This document shows, piece after piece, positions 7,746-14,599 of a stretch of 35,175 bases of DNA (positions are counted from its first letter, which is position 1; every line of letters begins with the position of its first letter). Under the pieces are notes generated by a model that was given only the letters and a program-made list of their open reading frames with translations, searched no databases and was not told the DNA's origin. The position numbers were made by a program, and so were the translations under genes. Source of the stretch: Cellvibrio sp. UBA7661 (GTDB taxonomy: Bacteria; Pseudomonadota; Gammaproteobacteria; Pseudomonadales; Cellvibrionaceae); contig DLHT01000017.1 in the NCBI GenBank assembly GCA_002483365.1, positions 1 to 35,175 on the forward strand. The letters run 5' to 3'.

Positions 7746-7805
7746 CATCTCATCTCATCTCATCTCATCTCATCTCATCCCGTCCCATTTCAATTCATCC
7801 CATCC
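7746..7805. repeat. Pentanucleotide microsatellite (CATCT)n
   Basis: Six perfect tandem copies of CATCT (7746-7775) are followed in register by six degenerate units (CATCC, CGTCC, CATTT, CAATT, CATCC, CATCC) to 7805. The tract starts 18 bases after the stop of the lytic transglycosylase gene, in a 277-base gap. Confidence 0.9.
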
Positions 7806-7913
7806 CAGCTTTCCGGTGATTGGTTAAGTGATTTAGCCGTTGTATTGCCTGAATCTATGCCAATTGGCATCTGCTAATAACTTATTATTCTAATTTATGC
7901 GCCAAATTTAGCT

Positions 7914-7939
7914 TAAAAAATCAACGCTTTTGCCGCTAT
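7914..7939 (+). promoter_or_regulatory. FliA (sigma28)-like promoter upstream of the calcium-loop protein
   Basis: TAAA (7914-7917) and GCCGCTAT (7932-7939) are 14 bases apart, close to the TAAA-N15-GCCGATAA pattern of flagellar sigma28 promoters. It lies 65 bases before the ATG at 8005. A chance match in AT-rich DNA cannot be excluded. Confidence 0.35.
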
Positions 7940-8004
7940 AGATTCTAGCCCTTGGTCTTTCTATCGATGGCAACTCACTGGTTTTGGCAAAAACGGATGG
8001 CACT

Positions 8005-9075
8005 ATGATTATTTCTAACGCCTTTATCGGCATGGCCGCACAGCGGGAATATCGTGAAGAACGCAGCATGAAAGAGTCGCTGGAGTTCTGGTTGGATCAA
8101 CCCGCCGCGCCGCCTGCGGTGCCCTCGGCCGCACCCCAATCGCAGGCTGAGCCTGATGTTGCTGTGGATTTATCCGCTGCAGGTTCGCTCCTCGCCATGC
8201 ATCGACAGCGCGAAACATTGGATTTAACGGTAGAGATGGATTGGCGTTCGCGTTTGAACATGATGATTCTGGCAGCGATGTACAAATCGATTACCGGTCA
8301 TGACATGCAGATAGTTGAACCTGCATCGGTGCAAGCGGTGGCGGGCGGTAACGTCCAAACGTTGAATGTGGATACCTCTGCGCCAGGTCAAGCTGTGGTG
8401 CGCAGCAGTGGCCCGGGAATTGTCTACCAGCGGCAGGAGCGCTATCAGGAACAAGAACGTATGCAATTCAAAGCGGCGGGAATTGTTCGCACCCAGGATG
8501 GCCGTGAAATCGCGTTCACGGTGGATATGTCGATGAACCGCGAATTTGTACAGGAATCTTCTCTGGCGATTCAGGCCGGCAGCCAAAAAATCGATCCTCT
8601 TGTTATCAATTTTGATGGGAAGGGCGCAAGTCTTAGCCAAACACGTTTTGCATTTGATCTGGATTCCGATGGCAGCGCAGAACAAATTGCCAGTTTACGC
8701 CCCGGCAGTGGCTACCTGGCGTTGGATCGTAATGGCGATGGTGTGATTAATAATGGCACTGAATTATTTGGCCCCAGTAGCGGGCGTGGTTTTGCCGAAC
8801 TTGCTGCGTACGATGAAGATGGCAATTATTTTATTGACGAAGGCGACAGTATTTACCACCAGTTGCGCATCTGGTCTACCAATGAAGATGGATCAACACA
8901 GTTAGTCGGCTTGGGTGATAAAAATATTGGTGCGATATTTTTAGGCCACGTTTCTTCATCGTTCCAATTGAAAGATGAAAAAAATAATTCGCTCGGTGAA
9001 GTCGCCAATTCCGGAATTTATTTAACAGAAGATGGAAAGGTGGGTGTTATGCAAGAAATTAATTTAACGGTTTGA
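8005..9075 (+). CDS. Conserved protein with EF-hand-like calcium loops
   Basis: A 356-residue protein without a signal peptide. Residues 31-50 form an Ala/Pro/Gln linker. The C-terminal third has Asp-rich loops of the dockerin/EF-hand kind: DLDSDG (218-223), DRNGDGVIN (241-249) and DEDGNYFID (270-278), which suggests calcium binding. The middle (about 140-200) contains a Gln/Glu-rich stretch and a segment reading EIAFTVDMSMNREFV. Similar cytoplasmic proteins with such loops occur in marine and soil gammaproteobacteria, but I cannot name a function. ATG 8005 is preferred to TTG 7984. A FliA-like promoter lies upstream, which would tie it to the motility regulon if real. Confidence 0.6.
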   Translation: MIISNAFIGMAAQREYREERSMKESLEFWLDQPAAPPAVPSAAPQSQAEPDVAVDLSAAGSLLAMHRQRETLDLTVEMDWRSRLNMMILAAMYKSITGHDMQIVEPASVQAVAGGNVQTLNVDTSAPGQAVVRSSGPGIVYQRQERYQEQERMQFKAAGIVRTQDGREIAFTVDMSMNREFVQESSLAIQAGSQKIDPLVINFDGKGASLSQTRFAFDLDSDGSAEQIASLRPGSGYLALDRNGDGVINNGTELFGPSSGRGFAELAAYDEDGNYFIDEGDSIYHQLRIWSTNEDGSTQLVGLGDKNIGAIFLGHVSSSFQLKDEKNNSLGEVANSGIYLTEDGKVGVMQEINLTV

Positions 9076-9087
9076 TTTTTTATCAAA
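9071..9087. terminator. AT-rich hairpin at the end of the calcium-loop gene
   Basis: TTTGAT (9071-9076) pairs with ATCAAA (9082-9087) around a TTTTT loop, overlapping the stop codon. It is a weak terminator candidate in the convergent gap. Confidence 0.3.
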
Positions 9088-9125
9088 TTTGTATACGAGT
9101 ACAACAGGAGTGGATTATCTGGGAA

Positions 9126-9155
9126 TCGTCATACCCGCAATGGCGAGTATGACGA
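9126..9155. repeat. REP-like palindrome between convergent genes
   Basis: TCGTCATAC (9126-9134) and GTATGACGA (9147-9155) pair perfectly, and CGC (9136-9138) and GCG (9143-9145) extend the stem inside, leaving loop AATG. The only unpaired stem positions are 9135 and 9146. The GTCATNCCCGC core resembles REP-type extragenic palindromes. It sits between two convergent genes, where it may stop transcription from both sides. Confidence 0.7.
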
Positions 9156-9164
9156 AAATTCTTA

Positions 9165-11222
9165 TTAAAACGCGCCCAAGGTGCTGGTTGCATTACTGGT
9201 ATTCAATAGATTGTTGCCGCCGCTTTCCCATACAACACCTAGCGTTGCATTATTTTCCTGACGTTTTACACATTTCCATTCGAGCGCTGTGTTCGCGGGC
9301 AATGTGATATTACCAGTCCAGGTTGGGTAGCTGGTCGGATTGAGTTTGATCGCCGATGCAAGGTTCCAATTACCCAGCGCGACGTGGTTACCAACAACGT
9401 ACACACTTTGCCCTGTGTAAGTCGTGCCATTTTGGCAGGTGAATGCCACATTGACTGTCGCTGCGTTTGAACTTTGCGCGCTGCTTGAGCTGGCGGGTGT
9501 ACTTGAGTTTGCAGGTGTTGAACTCGCGGCAACACTACTGGCTGCTGCACTCGAACTTGCAACAGAACTGCTGGTGTTATTGCGGGTAACGCTGTATTGC
9601 AAACTCGCATCATTGAACGTAATGGTGTAAGTGCCTGCGGTTGTTACAGCAATATCATTACCTGCGGCATCGGCAATCAAATCGCTGTTGTTGTTGCCCC
9701 AATTATTAACCCAATTGCCATAGGCGTCGAATTTAAAACGATCAGTGCTGTTGCCTGCAAATGTTACGCTGCCAGCCCAAGTGCCGGCAGAGCAGGTCAT
9801 ATCGGTGCTGCCCCAATTGTTAAACGTACCGCGCAATTTCATTGAAGAATAAACACAGTTGTTGCCAACCACATCGCCATTTTTCGCTTTTATATGAATA
9901 GCTGCTGCGGCTTTTGCGCCAACAGTAAATGTTGCAGTACCGTTGGCTGCAACGGTAATACTCGCGTCGGTGCAGGTGCCATTTACGTAATCGCCGGTGA
10001 TTACGTTGCAATAGCTACCGGCGGCCATTCCCGTTTGCAATGTCACGTTGATCGAACTGTTTTCACCATTAACAACGACAAAGCCTGAACTGCCGCGACC
10101 GAATGCAATAGCATTTGCACCGTTGTCCCACCAGTTAGAAACATAAAATGCATCTTTAGTCGCGTTGCGGAAACCAACCATATTGGCAATTTCGCGATTG
10201 CGGTGCTCACACAGCCAGCCGTTATTGCATGCACTTGCAGCGGTGCTTGGTGGACCTTGATCGTGGTCTGTCCAATCGTAACTGGACATCACTTGTGTGT
10301 AGCCGTAAGGGAAGGCGAGCATGAACACATGCGCAATATTATTCACATTCATGCCATCTTTGTGCGTCACAATATTGCTGGTGTTTTGACGTTGATTGTC
10401 ATGGTTGGCAACAAAAGTCACTGCATCACTGCTCGCAAGCCATCCACTCCACACACCGATATTGCGTAAATCTTTTAAGGGCGCACGGCCTTTAAAATAA
10501 TGTCCGAGCGTGTTACTGAAATTAAATTCAGTGACGTCGCTGATGTAAGTGTATTGCGATGGAGTGATAGGTTCGTTAGCCGCTCCAATAACTTCCTGGA
10601 AAATATACGGATTGCCATTTAAGCGGCTAATGATGTTGGCGATATCGGCACTCGGCATATGTTTCGCTGCATCGATACGGAAACCTGCTACACCCAGGCT
10701 CAATAAATCATTCATATAAGCTGCAATTTTTGCGCGCACATAATCTGATTCAGTTTTTAAATCGTTTAAGCCAACCAAATCGCAATTCTGTACTTGCCAG
10801 GCGTTCGTGTAATCAATATTGGTGGTGCAGGTGTGAAAATCATTTGCACTGTAAGGTACTTCAGGGAAATTACGCCCACCTGCAGCCATGTGGTTAATCA
10901 CGGCATCGACATAAATATCCACACCGACCGCTTTACAGCGTGACACCATGCTTGCAAATTCTGCACGTGTGCCTGAACGGCCTTCGATGGAATAGCTGAC
11001 GGGTTGATAACGCGTCCACCAGGCATTTCCTGTAACGGATTTTTGTGGAGGAGAAACTTGTACGGCCGCATAACCTTTCGGGCCTAAAACGTTTTCGCAC
11101 TCTGAGGCGATGTCATTCCATTTCCATTCAAATAAATGGACAAATGTTGTCTGAGCTTGGGCTGAAATTGAAATTAATGGAAATAGCAGTGAAGCAAACA
11201 AAAGTTTGGGGAGTGTTTTCAT
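9165..11222 (-). CDS. Secreted animal-type alpha-amylase (GH13) with two starch-binding modules
   Basis: A 685-residue extracellular enzyme that cleaves alpha-1,4 bonds of starch. A signal peptide ends near AQA-Q (residue 23). The GH13 barrel shows DAVINH (106-111), GFRIDAAKH with nucleophile Asp184, FQEV with acid/base Glu210 and NHD with Asp275. The segments CEHRNREIANMVGFRN, NWWDNGANAIAFGRG and LQTGMAAGSYCNVITGD match animal amylases closely. The chloride-binding Arg (or Lys) of those enzymes is Gln310 here. A carbohydrate-binding module (about 456-545, FNNW...RFKFD...NWGNN), a Ser/Ala/Pro linker (about 549-588) and a C-terminal CBM20 (589-685, VYVVGNHVALGNWN) follow. ATG 11222 is chosen because the signal peptide begins there; the frame stays open to 11300. 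Palindromes upstream suggest sugar-responsive repression. Confidence 0.95.
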   Translation of the reverse strand: MKTLPKLLFASLLFPLISISAQAQTTFVHLFEWKWNDIASECENVLGPKGYAAVQVSPPQKSVTGNAWWTRYQPVSYSIEGRSGTRAEFASMVSRCKAVGVDIYVDAVINHMAAGGRNFPEVPYSANDFHTCTTNIDYTNAWQVQNCDLVGLNDLKTESDYVRAKIAAYMNDLLSLGVAGFRIDAAKHMPSADIANIISRLNGNPYIFQEVIGAANEPITPSQYTYISDVTEFNFSNTLGHYFKGRAPLKDLRNIGVWSGWLASSDAVTFVANHDNQRQNTSNIVTHKDGMNVNNIAHVFMLAFPYGYTQVMSSYDWTDHDQGPPSTAASACNNGWLCEHRNREIANMVGFRNATKDAFYVSNWWDNGANAIAFGRGSSGFVVVNGENSSINVTLQTGMAAGSYCNVITGDYVNGTCTDASITVAANGTATFTVGAKAAAAIHIKAKNGDVVGNNCVYSSMKLRGTFNNWGSTDMTCSAGTWAGSVTFAGNSTDRFKFDAYGNWVNNWGNNNSDLIADAAGNDIAVTTAGTYTITFNDASLQYSVTRNNTSSSVASSSAAASSVAASSTPANSSTPASSSSAQSSNAATVNVAFTCQNGTTYTGQSVYVVGNHVALGNWNLASAIKLNPTSYPTWTGNITLPANTALEWKCVKRQENNATLGVVWESGGNNLLNTSNATSTLGAF

Positions 11223-11259
11223 AGTGGATACCGAAGTTTTGATGATTATCTTTATTAGG

Positions 11260-11287
11260 TTTATATGCATGTAGTCACATGCAACAA
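11260..11287 (-). promoter_or_regulatory. Predicted promoter of the amylase gene
   Basis: On the minus strand TTGTTG (11287-11282) and TATAAA (11265-11260) are 16 bases apart. Transcription would begin near 11253, leaving a leader of about 30 bases. Confidence 0.45.
11266..11283. promoter_or_regulatory. Operator-like palindrome inside the amylase promoter
   Basis: TGCATGT (11266-11272) and ACATGCA (11277-11283) are perfect inverted copies separated by four bases. The palindrome lies between the predicted -35 and -10, where a bound repressor would block RNA polymerase. Confidence 0.5.
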
Positions 11288-11331
11288 CAACTTCCACCAT
11301 CAGAATACGGTAATTTTTTTTACGAAATATT

Positions 11332-11347
11332 TTGAATACGTATGCAA
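11332..11347. promoter_or_regulatory. LacI-family-type operator upstream of the amylase gene
   Basis: TTGAATACGTATGCAA is a 16-base palindrome with one mismatched pair and a central CG, the layout of LacI/GalR-family operators. A matching half-site, TGCATACG, recurs at 11373-11380. It lies about 110 bases ahead of the start codon. Confidence 0.5.
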
Positions 11348-11382
11348 GGTTAAAATTAATTAGTTATATAAATGCATACGCC

Positions 11383-11410
11383 TTAAAAACAATAAGCCCC
11401 ATAAGGGGCT
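11383..11410 (-). terminator. Terminator of the small exported protein gene
   Basis: AGCCCC (11395-11400) pairs with GGGGCT (11405-11410) across ATAA. On the minus strand the hairpin is followed by TTATTGTTTTT, a good U-tract. Confidence 0.7.
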
Positions 11411-11466
11411 CATTGCAGTGGTCAAAACAAATGATAAGCCTGTTGTTATGTTGCGGCTTTATAGCA

Positions 11467-11802
11467 TTAGTTAGCGCTTAATGTTTTGCTTTTGAGCTCA
11501 CCTGCAACTGTGCTGGATACACGGTTTTTCAAGATGACGGTGTCACCCTTTTGCAGCGAGCTCAACGACATCACACGACCTTTCTCGGTAGCCACCTTTG
11601 CGCCTTTGATAACAGTAAAGGTTTTGGTAACGCCTTCTTCAGTGGTGACGGTGATAGTGCTTTCTGCTGCATCTACTGCCTTCACAACGCCCGGCACTTT
11701 TTTATACGAAGAGAATGACTCAGCGCTCACCATGTCGGACAACGTTGTCATTAAAAGCAAAGAAAAAACAAGAGTAGATTTTGAAGCGAATGATTTTGTC
11801 AT
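11467..11802 (-). CDS. Small exported protein of unknown function
   Basis: Not recognised by name. The 111-residue product has a signal peptide (hydrophobic LVFSLLLMTTL, cleavage near VSA-E, about residue 27). The mature part reads as a small beta barrel: VPGVVKAVDAAESTITVTTEEG and LQKGDTVILKNRV resemble OB- or SH3-like repeats of periplasmic proteins such as copper-resistance and DUF5666-type domains. It has no cysteines. A GAGGG ribosome binding site lies about 8 bases ahead of the ATG, a TATAAT box 57 bases upstream and a clear terminator downstream, so it is probably expressed as a single gene. Confidence 0.7.
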   Translation of the reverse strand: MTKSFASKSTLVFSLLLMTTLSDMVSAESFSSYKKVPGVVKAVDAAESTITVTTEEGVTKTFTVIKGAKVATEKGRVMSLSSLQKGDTVILKNRVSSTVAGELKSKTLSAN

Positions 11803-11858
11803 GATAAAACCCTCAGGAAGTAAGATTAACCAGAATGTTTAACTGCACCCACGAAAGA

Positions 11859-11864
11859 ATTATA
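11859..11864 (-). promoter_or_regulatory. -10 box of the small exported protein gene
   Basis: A perfect TATAAT on the minus strand, 57 bases before the ATG at 11802. The -35 is a poor match (around 11882-11887). Confidence 0.5.
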
Positions 11865-12144
11865 GGCATCAAAAATTTCAAAGTGTTACTTTTTGTTACT
11901 TTTTCTCAGATTGTTTTTTCACAAGAACAGGAAAAATTATCGTTTTTATTCATATAGTGAATATTAAATTAATTTAAAATCATTTAATGTTATTAAAAGT
12001 ATTATTTTGGGTCATTTTTCTTAATTTGTATGACTTACTGTATTTTTTTGGTGTTTTTGCGTTGCAGCCAAACAGGGCACAAAAGGCAACGTTGTCATTT
12101 TGATGTTCTTTTTTGGTGCCAGGAAGAAGTGATGGGGCAAAAAC
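11865..12144. other. AT-rich intergenic stretch without a gene
   Basis: No credible reading frame is seen. It contains a short direct repeat (GTTACTTTTT twice in tandem, about 11885-11904) and long AT runs (11940-12010). It may hold distal regulatory sequence for the minus-strand gene at 11467-11802. Confidence 0.5.
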
Positions 12145-12183
12145 AATAAAACCCGCTTTCCGTGGGGATAAGCGGGTTTTATT
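12145..12183 (-). terminator. Rho-independent terminator of argF
   Basis: AATAAAACCCGCTT (12145-12158) pairs with AAGCGGGTTTTATT (12170-12183) over an 11-base loop. On the minus strand it runs on into TTGTTTTTG. It begins 19 bases after the argF stop codon. Confidence 0.85.
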
Positions 12184-12201
12184 GCGTGTGTTTTGAGGAA
12201 T

Positions 12202-13125
12202 CTATTGGTTGAACAGGAATTCCATCAGAGCGTTTTGGGCGTGCATACGGTTCTCTGCCTCTTCCCATACAACCGAGTCAGGTGCATCGAGTATGTCGGC
12301 TGACACTTCTTTGCCACGATAAGCGGGCAAGCAATGCATAAAGATCGCATCGGATTTAGCGAGCGCCATCAGTTCTTTATTGACTTGATAGCCCATAAAG
12401 ATTTTCTCGCGCTGTTTCTTCTCGTCTTCTTGCCCCATTGATGCCCAGGTGTCAGTCACCACCAAATCAGCATCAGCAACCGCCACACGTGGGTCATTGC
12501 CCAGAGTTACGCGATGTTGGTAGGGAGTAACAAACTCGTCTTCTGGTTCAAAGCCTTTTGGTGTAGCAATGCGCAATTCAAAATCACACAACTCTGCTGC
12601 CTGAATATAGGTGTTGCACATGTTATTGCCATCACCCACCCAAGCGACCGTTTTACCGGCGAGAGAGCCGCGTTTTTCCACGTAAGTCTGAATGTCAGCC
12701 AGCAGCTGGCAAGGATGGTATTCATCGGTCAGGCCATTGATCACCGGCACACGTGAGTATTCGGCAAAACGTTCAACAATGTGGTGGCCAAAGGTTCTGA
12801 TCATGACCATATCGACCATGCTGGCGATACAACGTGCAGCGTCTTCGATCGGTTCACCGCGCCCTAATTGGGAGTCTTTGGTAGACAGGAAAATTGCGTG
12901 ACCACCCAGTTTGGCAACGCCGGATTCAAATGAAACCCGGGTGCGGGTAGAGTTTTTTTCAAAGATCATCGCCAGCACTTTGTTGTTAAAAATCTCAGGG
13001 GCTTCGCCCTTGCGCAACATGGCTTTGAGTTCGATAGCGCGTGCAATAATCTGCTGCAGTTCAGCGCGGTTAATATCTGTGAGGGTTAGGAAATGTCTCG
13101 GTGCCTTTTGGGGAACCATAATCAT
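12202..13125 (-). CDS. argF: Ornithine carbamoyltransferase
   Basis: Catalyses carbamoyl phosphate plus ornithine to citrulline, the sixth step of arginine synthesis, in the cytoplasm. At 307 residues it has the usual length of anabolic OTCases. The carbamoyl phosphate loop STRTR (59-63), the HPCQ motif (137-140), DTWASMGQE and the ornithine-site HCLPAYRG near residue 266 are all intact. The start at 13125 has AAAAGAG just ahead; a second in-frame ATG at 13119 is possible. It follows argD by 41 bases on the same strand, with a strong hairpin in between, and ends at a clear terminator. Confidence 0.95.
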   Translation of the reverse strand: MIMVPQKAPRHFLTLTDINRAELQQIIARAIELKAMLRKGEAPEIFNNKVLAMIFEKNSTRTRVSFESGVAKLGGHAIFLSTKDSQLGRGEPIEDAARCIASMVDMVMIRTFGHHIVERFAEYSRVPVINGLTDEYHPCQLLADIQTYVEKRGSLAGKTVAWVGDGNNMCNTYIQAAELCDFELRIATPKGFEPEDEFVTPYQHRVTLGNDPRVAVADADLVVTDTWASMGQEDEKKQREKIFMGYQVNKELMALAKSDAIFMHCLPAYRGKEVSADILDAPDSVVWEEAENRMHAQNALMEFLFNQ

Positions 13126-13140
13126 TGCTCTTTTATTGCA

Positions 13141-13162
13141 GTGCGCGCTTTATTGCGCGCAC
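13141..13162 (-). other. Intercistronic hairpin between argD and argF
   Basis: GTGCGCGC (13141-13148) and GCGCGCAC (13155-13162) form a perfect 8-base GC stem around TTTATT. No U-tract follows on the minus strand, so it is more likely an mRNA stability or processing element than a terminator. Confidence 0.6.
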
Positions 13163-13166
13163 TTGT

Positions 13167-14330
13167 TTAAAACTCTGTTATTAGCTGTACAACCTTGCTC
13201 ACCAGTTCATCTGCTTCGGCATCAGTGAGGATAAAGGTTGGCAGCAAACGGATAGTGTTTACCGCTGTCACGTTAATCAACACGCCCAAATCGCGGCCTT
13301 TTTGTACCAACTCGGGGCAGGGGGCGTTCAGCTCAATGCCGATCATCAAACCTTTGCCACGGATATCAACCACTTTAGGGTTGTCTGCGAGTGCGGTTTT
13401 GAAATCGCTCAGCAATTTATCGCCCAGCTTTTTAGCGCGCTCAATCAGGTTGCTTGATTGGAGCGTTTTGATGACTGCAATACCCGCACTGCATGCGAGC
13501 GGATTGCCGCCAAAAGTGGTGCCGTGGTTGCCCGGTTGCAGTACTTCAGCAGCTTTGCTGCGCGCAAGGCAGGCACCAATTGGCATGCCATTACCCAATC
13601 CTTTTGCGGTTGTTACAACATCGGGCAGCAGGCCATTGTGCTGATAGGCAAAGAAAGTACCGGTACGACCATTGCCAGTCTGGATTTCATCCAGCATCAA
13701 CAATAAGTCGTGTTGGTCGGCGATGGTGCGCAACTGGTTCAGATAGTCTGCGGCAGGAACCCGCACACCGCCTTCGCCCTGGACTGGTTCAACCAGAATG
13801 GCAACGATGTTTTTATGTTCAGCAATGGCTGATTTAACCGCTTCAACATCGTTATAAGGAACTCGCACAAAACCTTCTACCAATGGCTCAAAACCAATTT
13901 GTACTTTGGTATTGCCGGTGGCGCTGAGGGTGGCCATTGTCCGGCCATGGAAACTGTTGCCCATGACGATAATGGTGGGCGTCTTCACACCTTTATCATT
14001 GCCATATTTACGTGCGATTTTGATCGCCGCTTCATTGGCTTCTGCACCGGAGTTGGAGAAGAACACCTTATCCATGCCCGATGCTTTGATGAGTAAATCC
14101 GCCAGCTGCTGTTGCTGGGGAATATTGTATAAATTGGACACGTGCAAAAGCGTGGCCGCCTGTTCAGAAATAGCCTTGGTAACCGCAGGATGTGCATGGC
14201 CCAAGCCGCAAACGGCGATGCCGCTGATGGCGTCCAGATAGGATTTGCCACTGTCATCCCATACTCGGCTGCCCTCGCCCTTGGTCAGGGTCAGGGTTCT
14301 GGTGCCGTAAGTATTCATGAGCGTGGACAT
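13167..14330 (-). CDS. argD: Acetylornithine aminotransferase (class III, PLP-dependent)
   Basis: Transfers an amino group to N-acetylglutamate semialdehyde in arginine synthesis; many homologues also act on succinyldiaminopimelate in lysine synthesis. The 387-residue product has the family marks: FFSNSGAEANEAAIK (PLP phosphate site), FHGRTMATLSATG, EPVQGEGG, LMLDEIQTGNGRTG and the PLP lysine in TTAKGLGNG. ATG 14330 is chosen over an upstream start at 14369 because GGAGAA lies 5 bases ahead and the protein then begins at the usual point. argF follows, and the two probably form an operon. Confidence 0.95.
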   Translation of the reverse strand: MSTLMNTYGTRTLTLTKGEGSRVWDDSGKSYLDAISGIAVCGLGHAHPAVTKAISEQAATLLHVSNLYNIPQQQQLADLLIKASGMDKVFFSNSGAEANEAAIKIARKYGNDKGVKTPTIIVMGNSFHGRTMATLSATGNTKVQIGFEPLVEGFVRVPYNDVEAVKSAIAEHKNIVAILVEPVQGEGGVRVPAADYLNQLRTIADQHDLLLMLDEIQTGNGRTGTFFAYQHNGLLPDVVTTAKGLGNGMPIGACLARSKAAEVLQPGNHGTTFGGNPLACSAGIAVIKTLQSSNLIERAKKLGDKLLSDFKTALADNPKVVDIRGKGLMIGIELNAPCPELVQKGRDLGVLINVTAVNTIRLLPTFILTDAEADELVSKVVQLITEF

Positions 14331-14599
14331 GATGTTCTCCAATAAAAAGACGCCAAAAAATAACGCCAAATAGATGACGCGAGAGCGTCGCTAATTTCAT
14401 AGGTGCTGCGTGAAAAAATGAATCTATCAATGCCGATCAGCGATAGGCTCGTGATTGGTTAACCGGGGGGATTTTTCACTCAATTAACACAGGGTGTCGC
14501 TTGGACAATGTTTTTTGCCCAAGGTCGATACGGCATAAAATAGGCATCAAATATATAAGTTATTGCGATTATTGGCAAATTTGGCCGGACTTCGCGCCA
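14331..14599. other. Leader and promoter region of argD, no gene seen
   Basis: About 270 bases between argD and the upstream minus-strand gene. It contains a small hairpin GACGC-GAGA-GCGTC (14376-14389) close to argD and no reading frame of interest. I could not pick a convincing promoter or ArgR operator. Confidence 0.4.

Noticed and set aside
7746..7805. Possible CRISPR-like array
   Set aside because: The units are five bases with no spacers; it is a microsatellite.
14495..14510. TGTCGC followed by an A-rich part, like a Pseudomonas ArgR half-site upstream of argD
   Set aside because: Only one half-site, imperfect spacing and on the far strand; not enough to call an operator.
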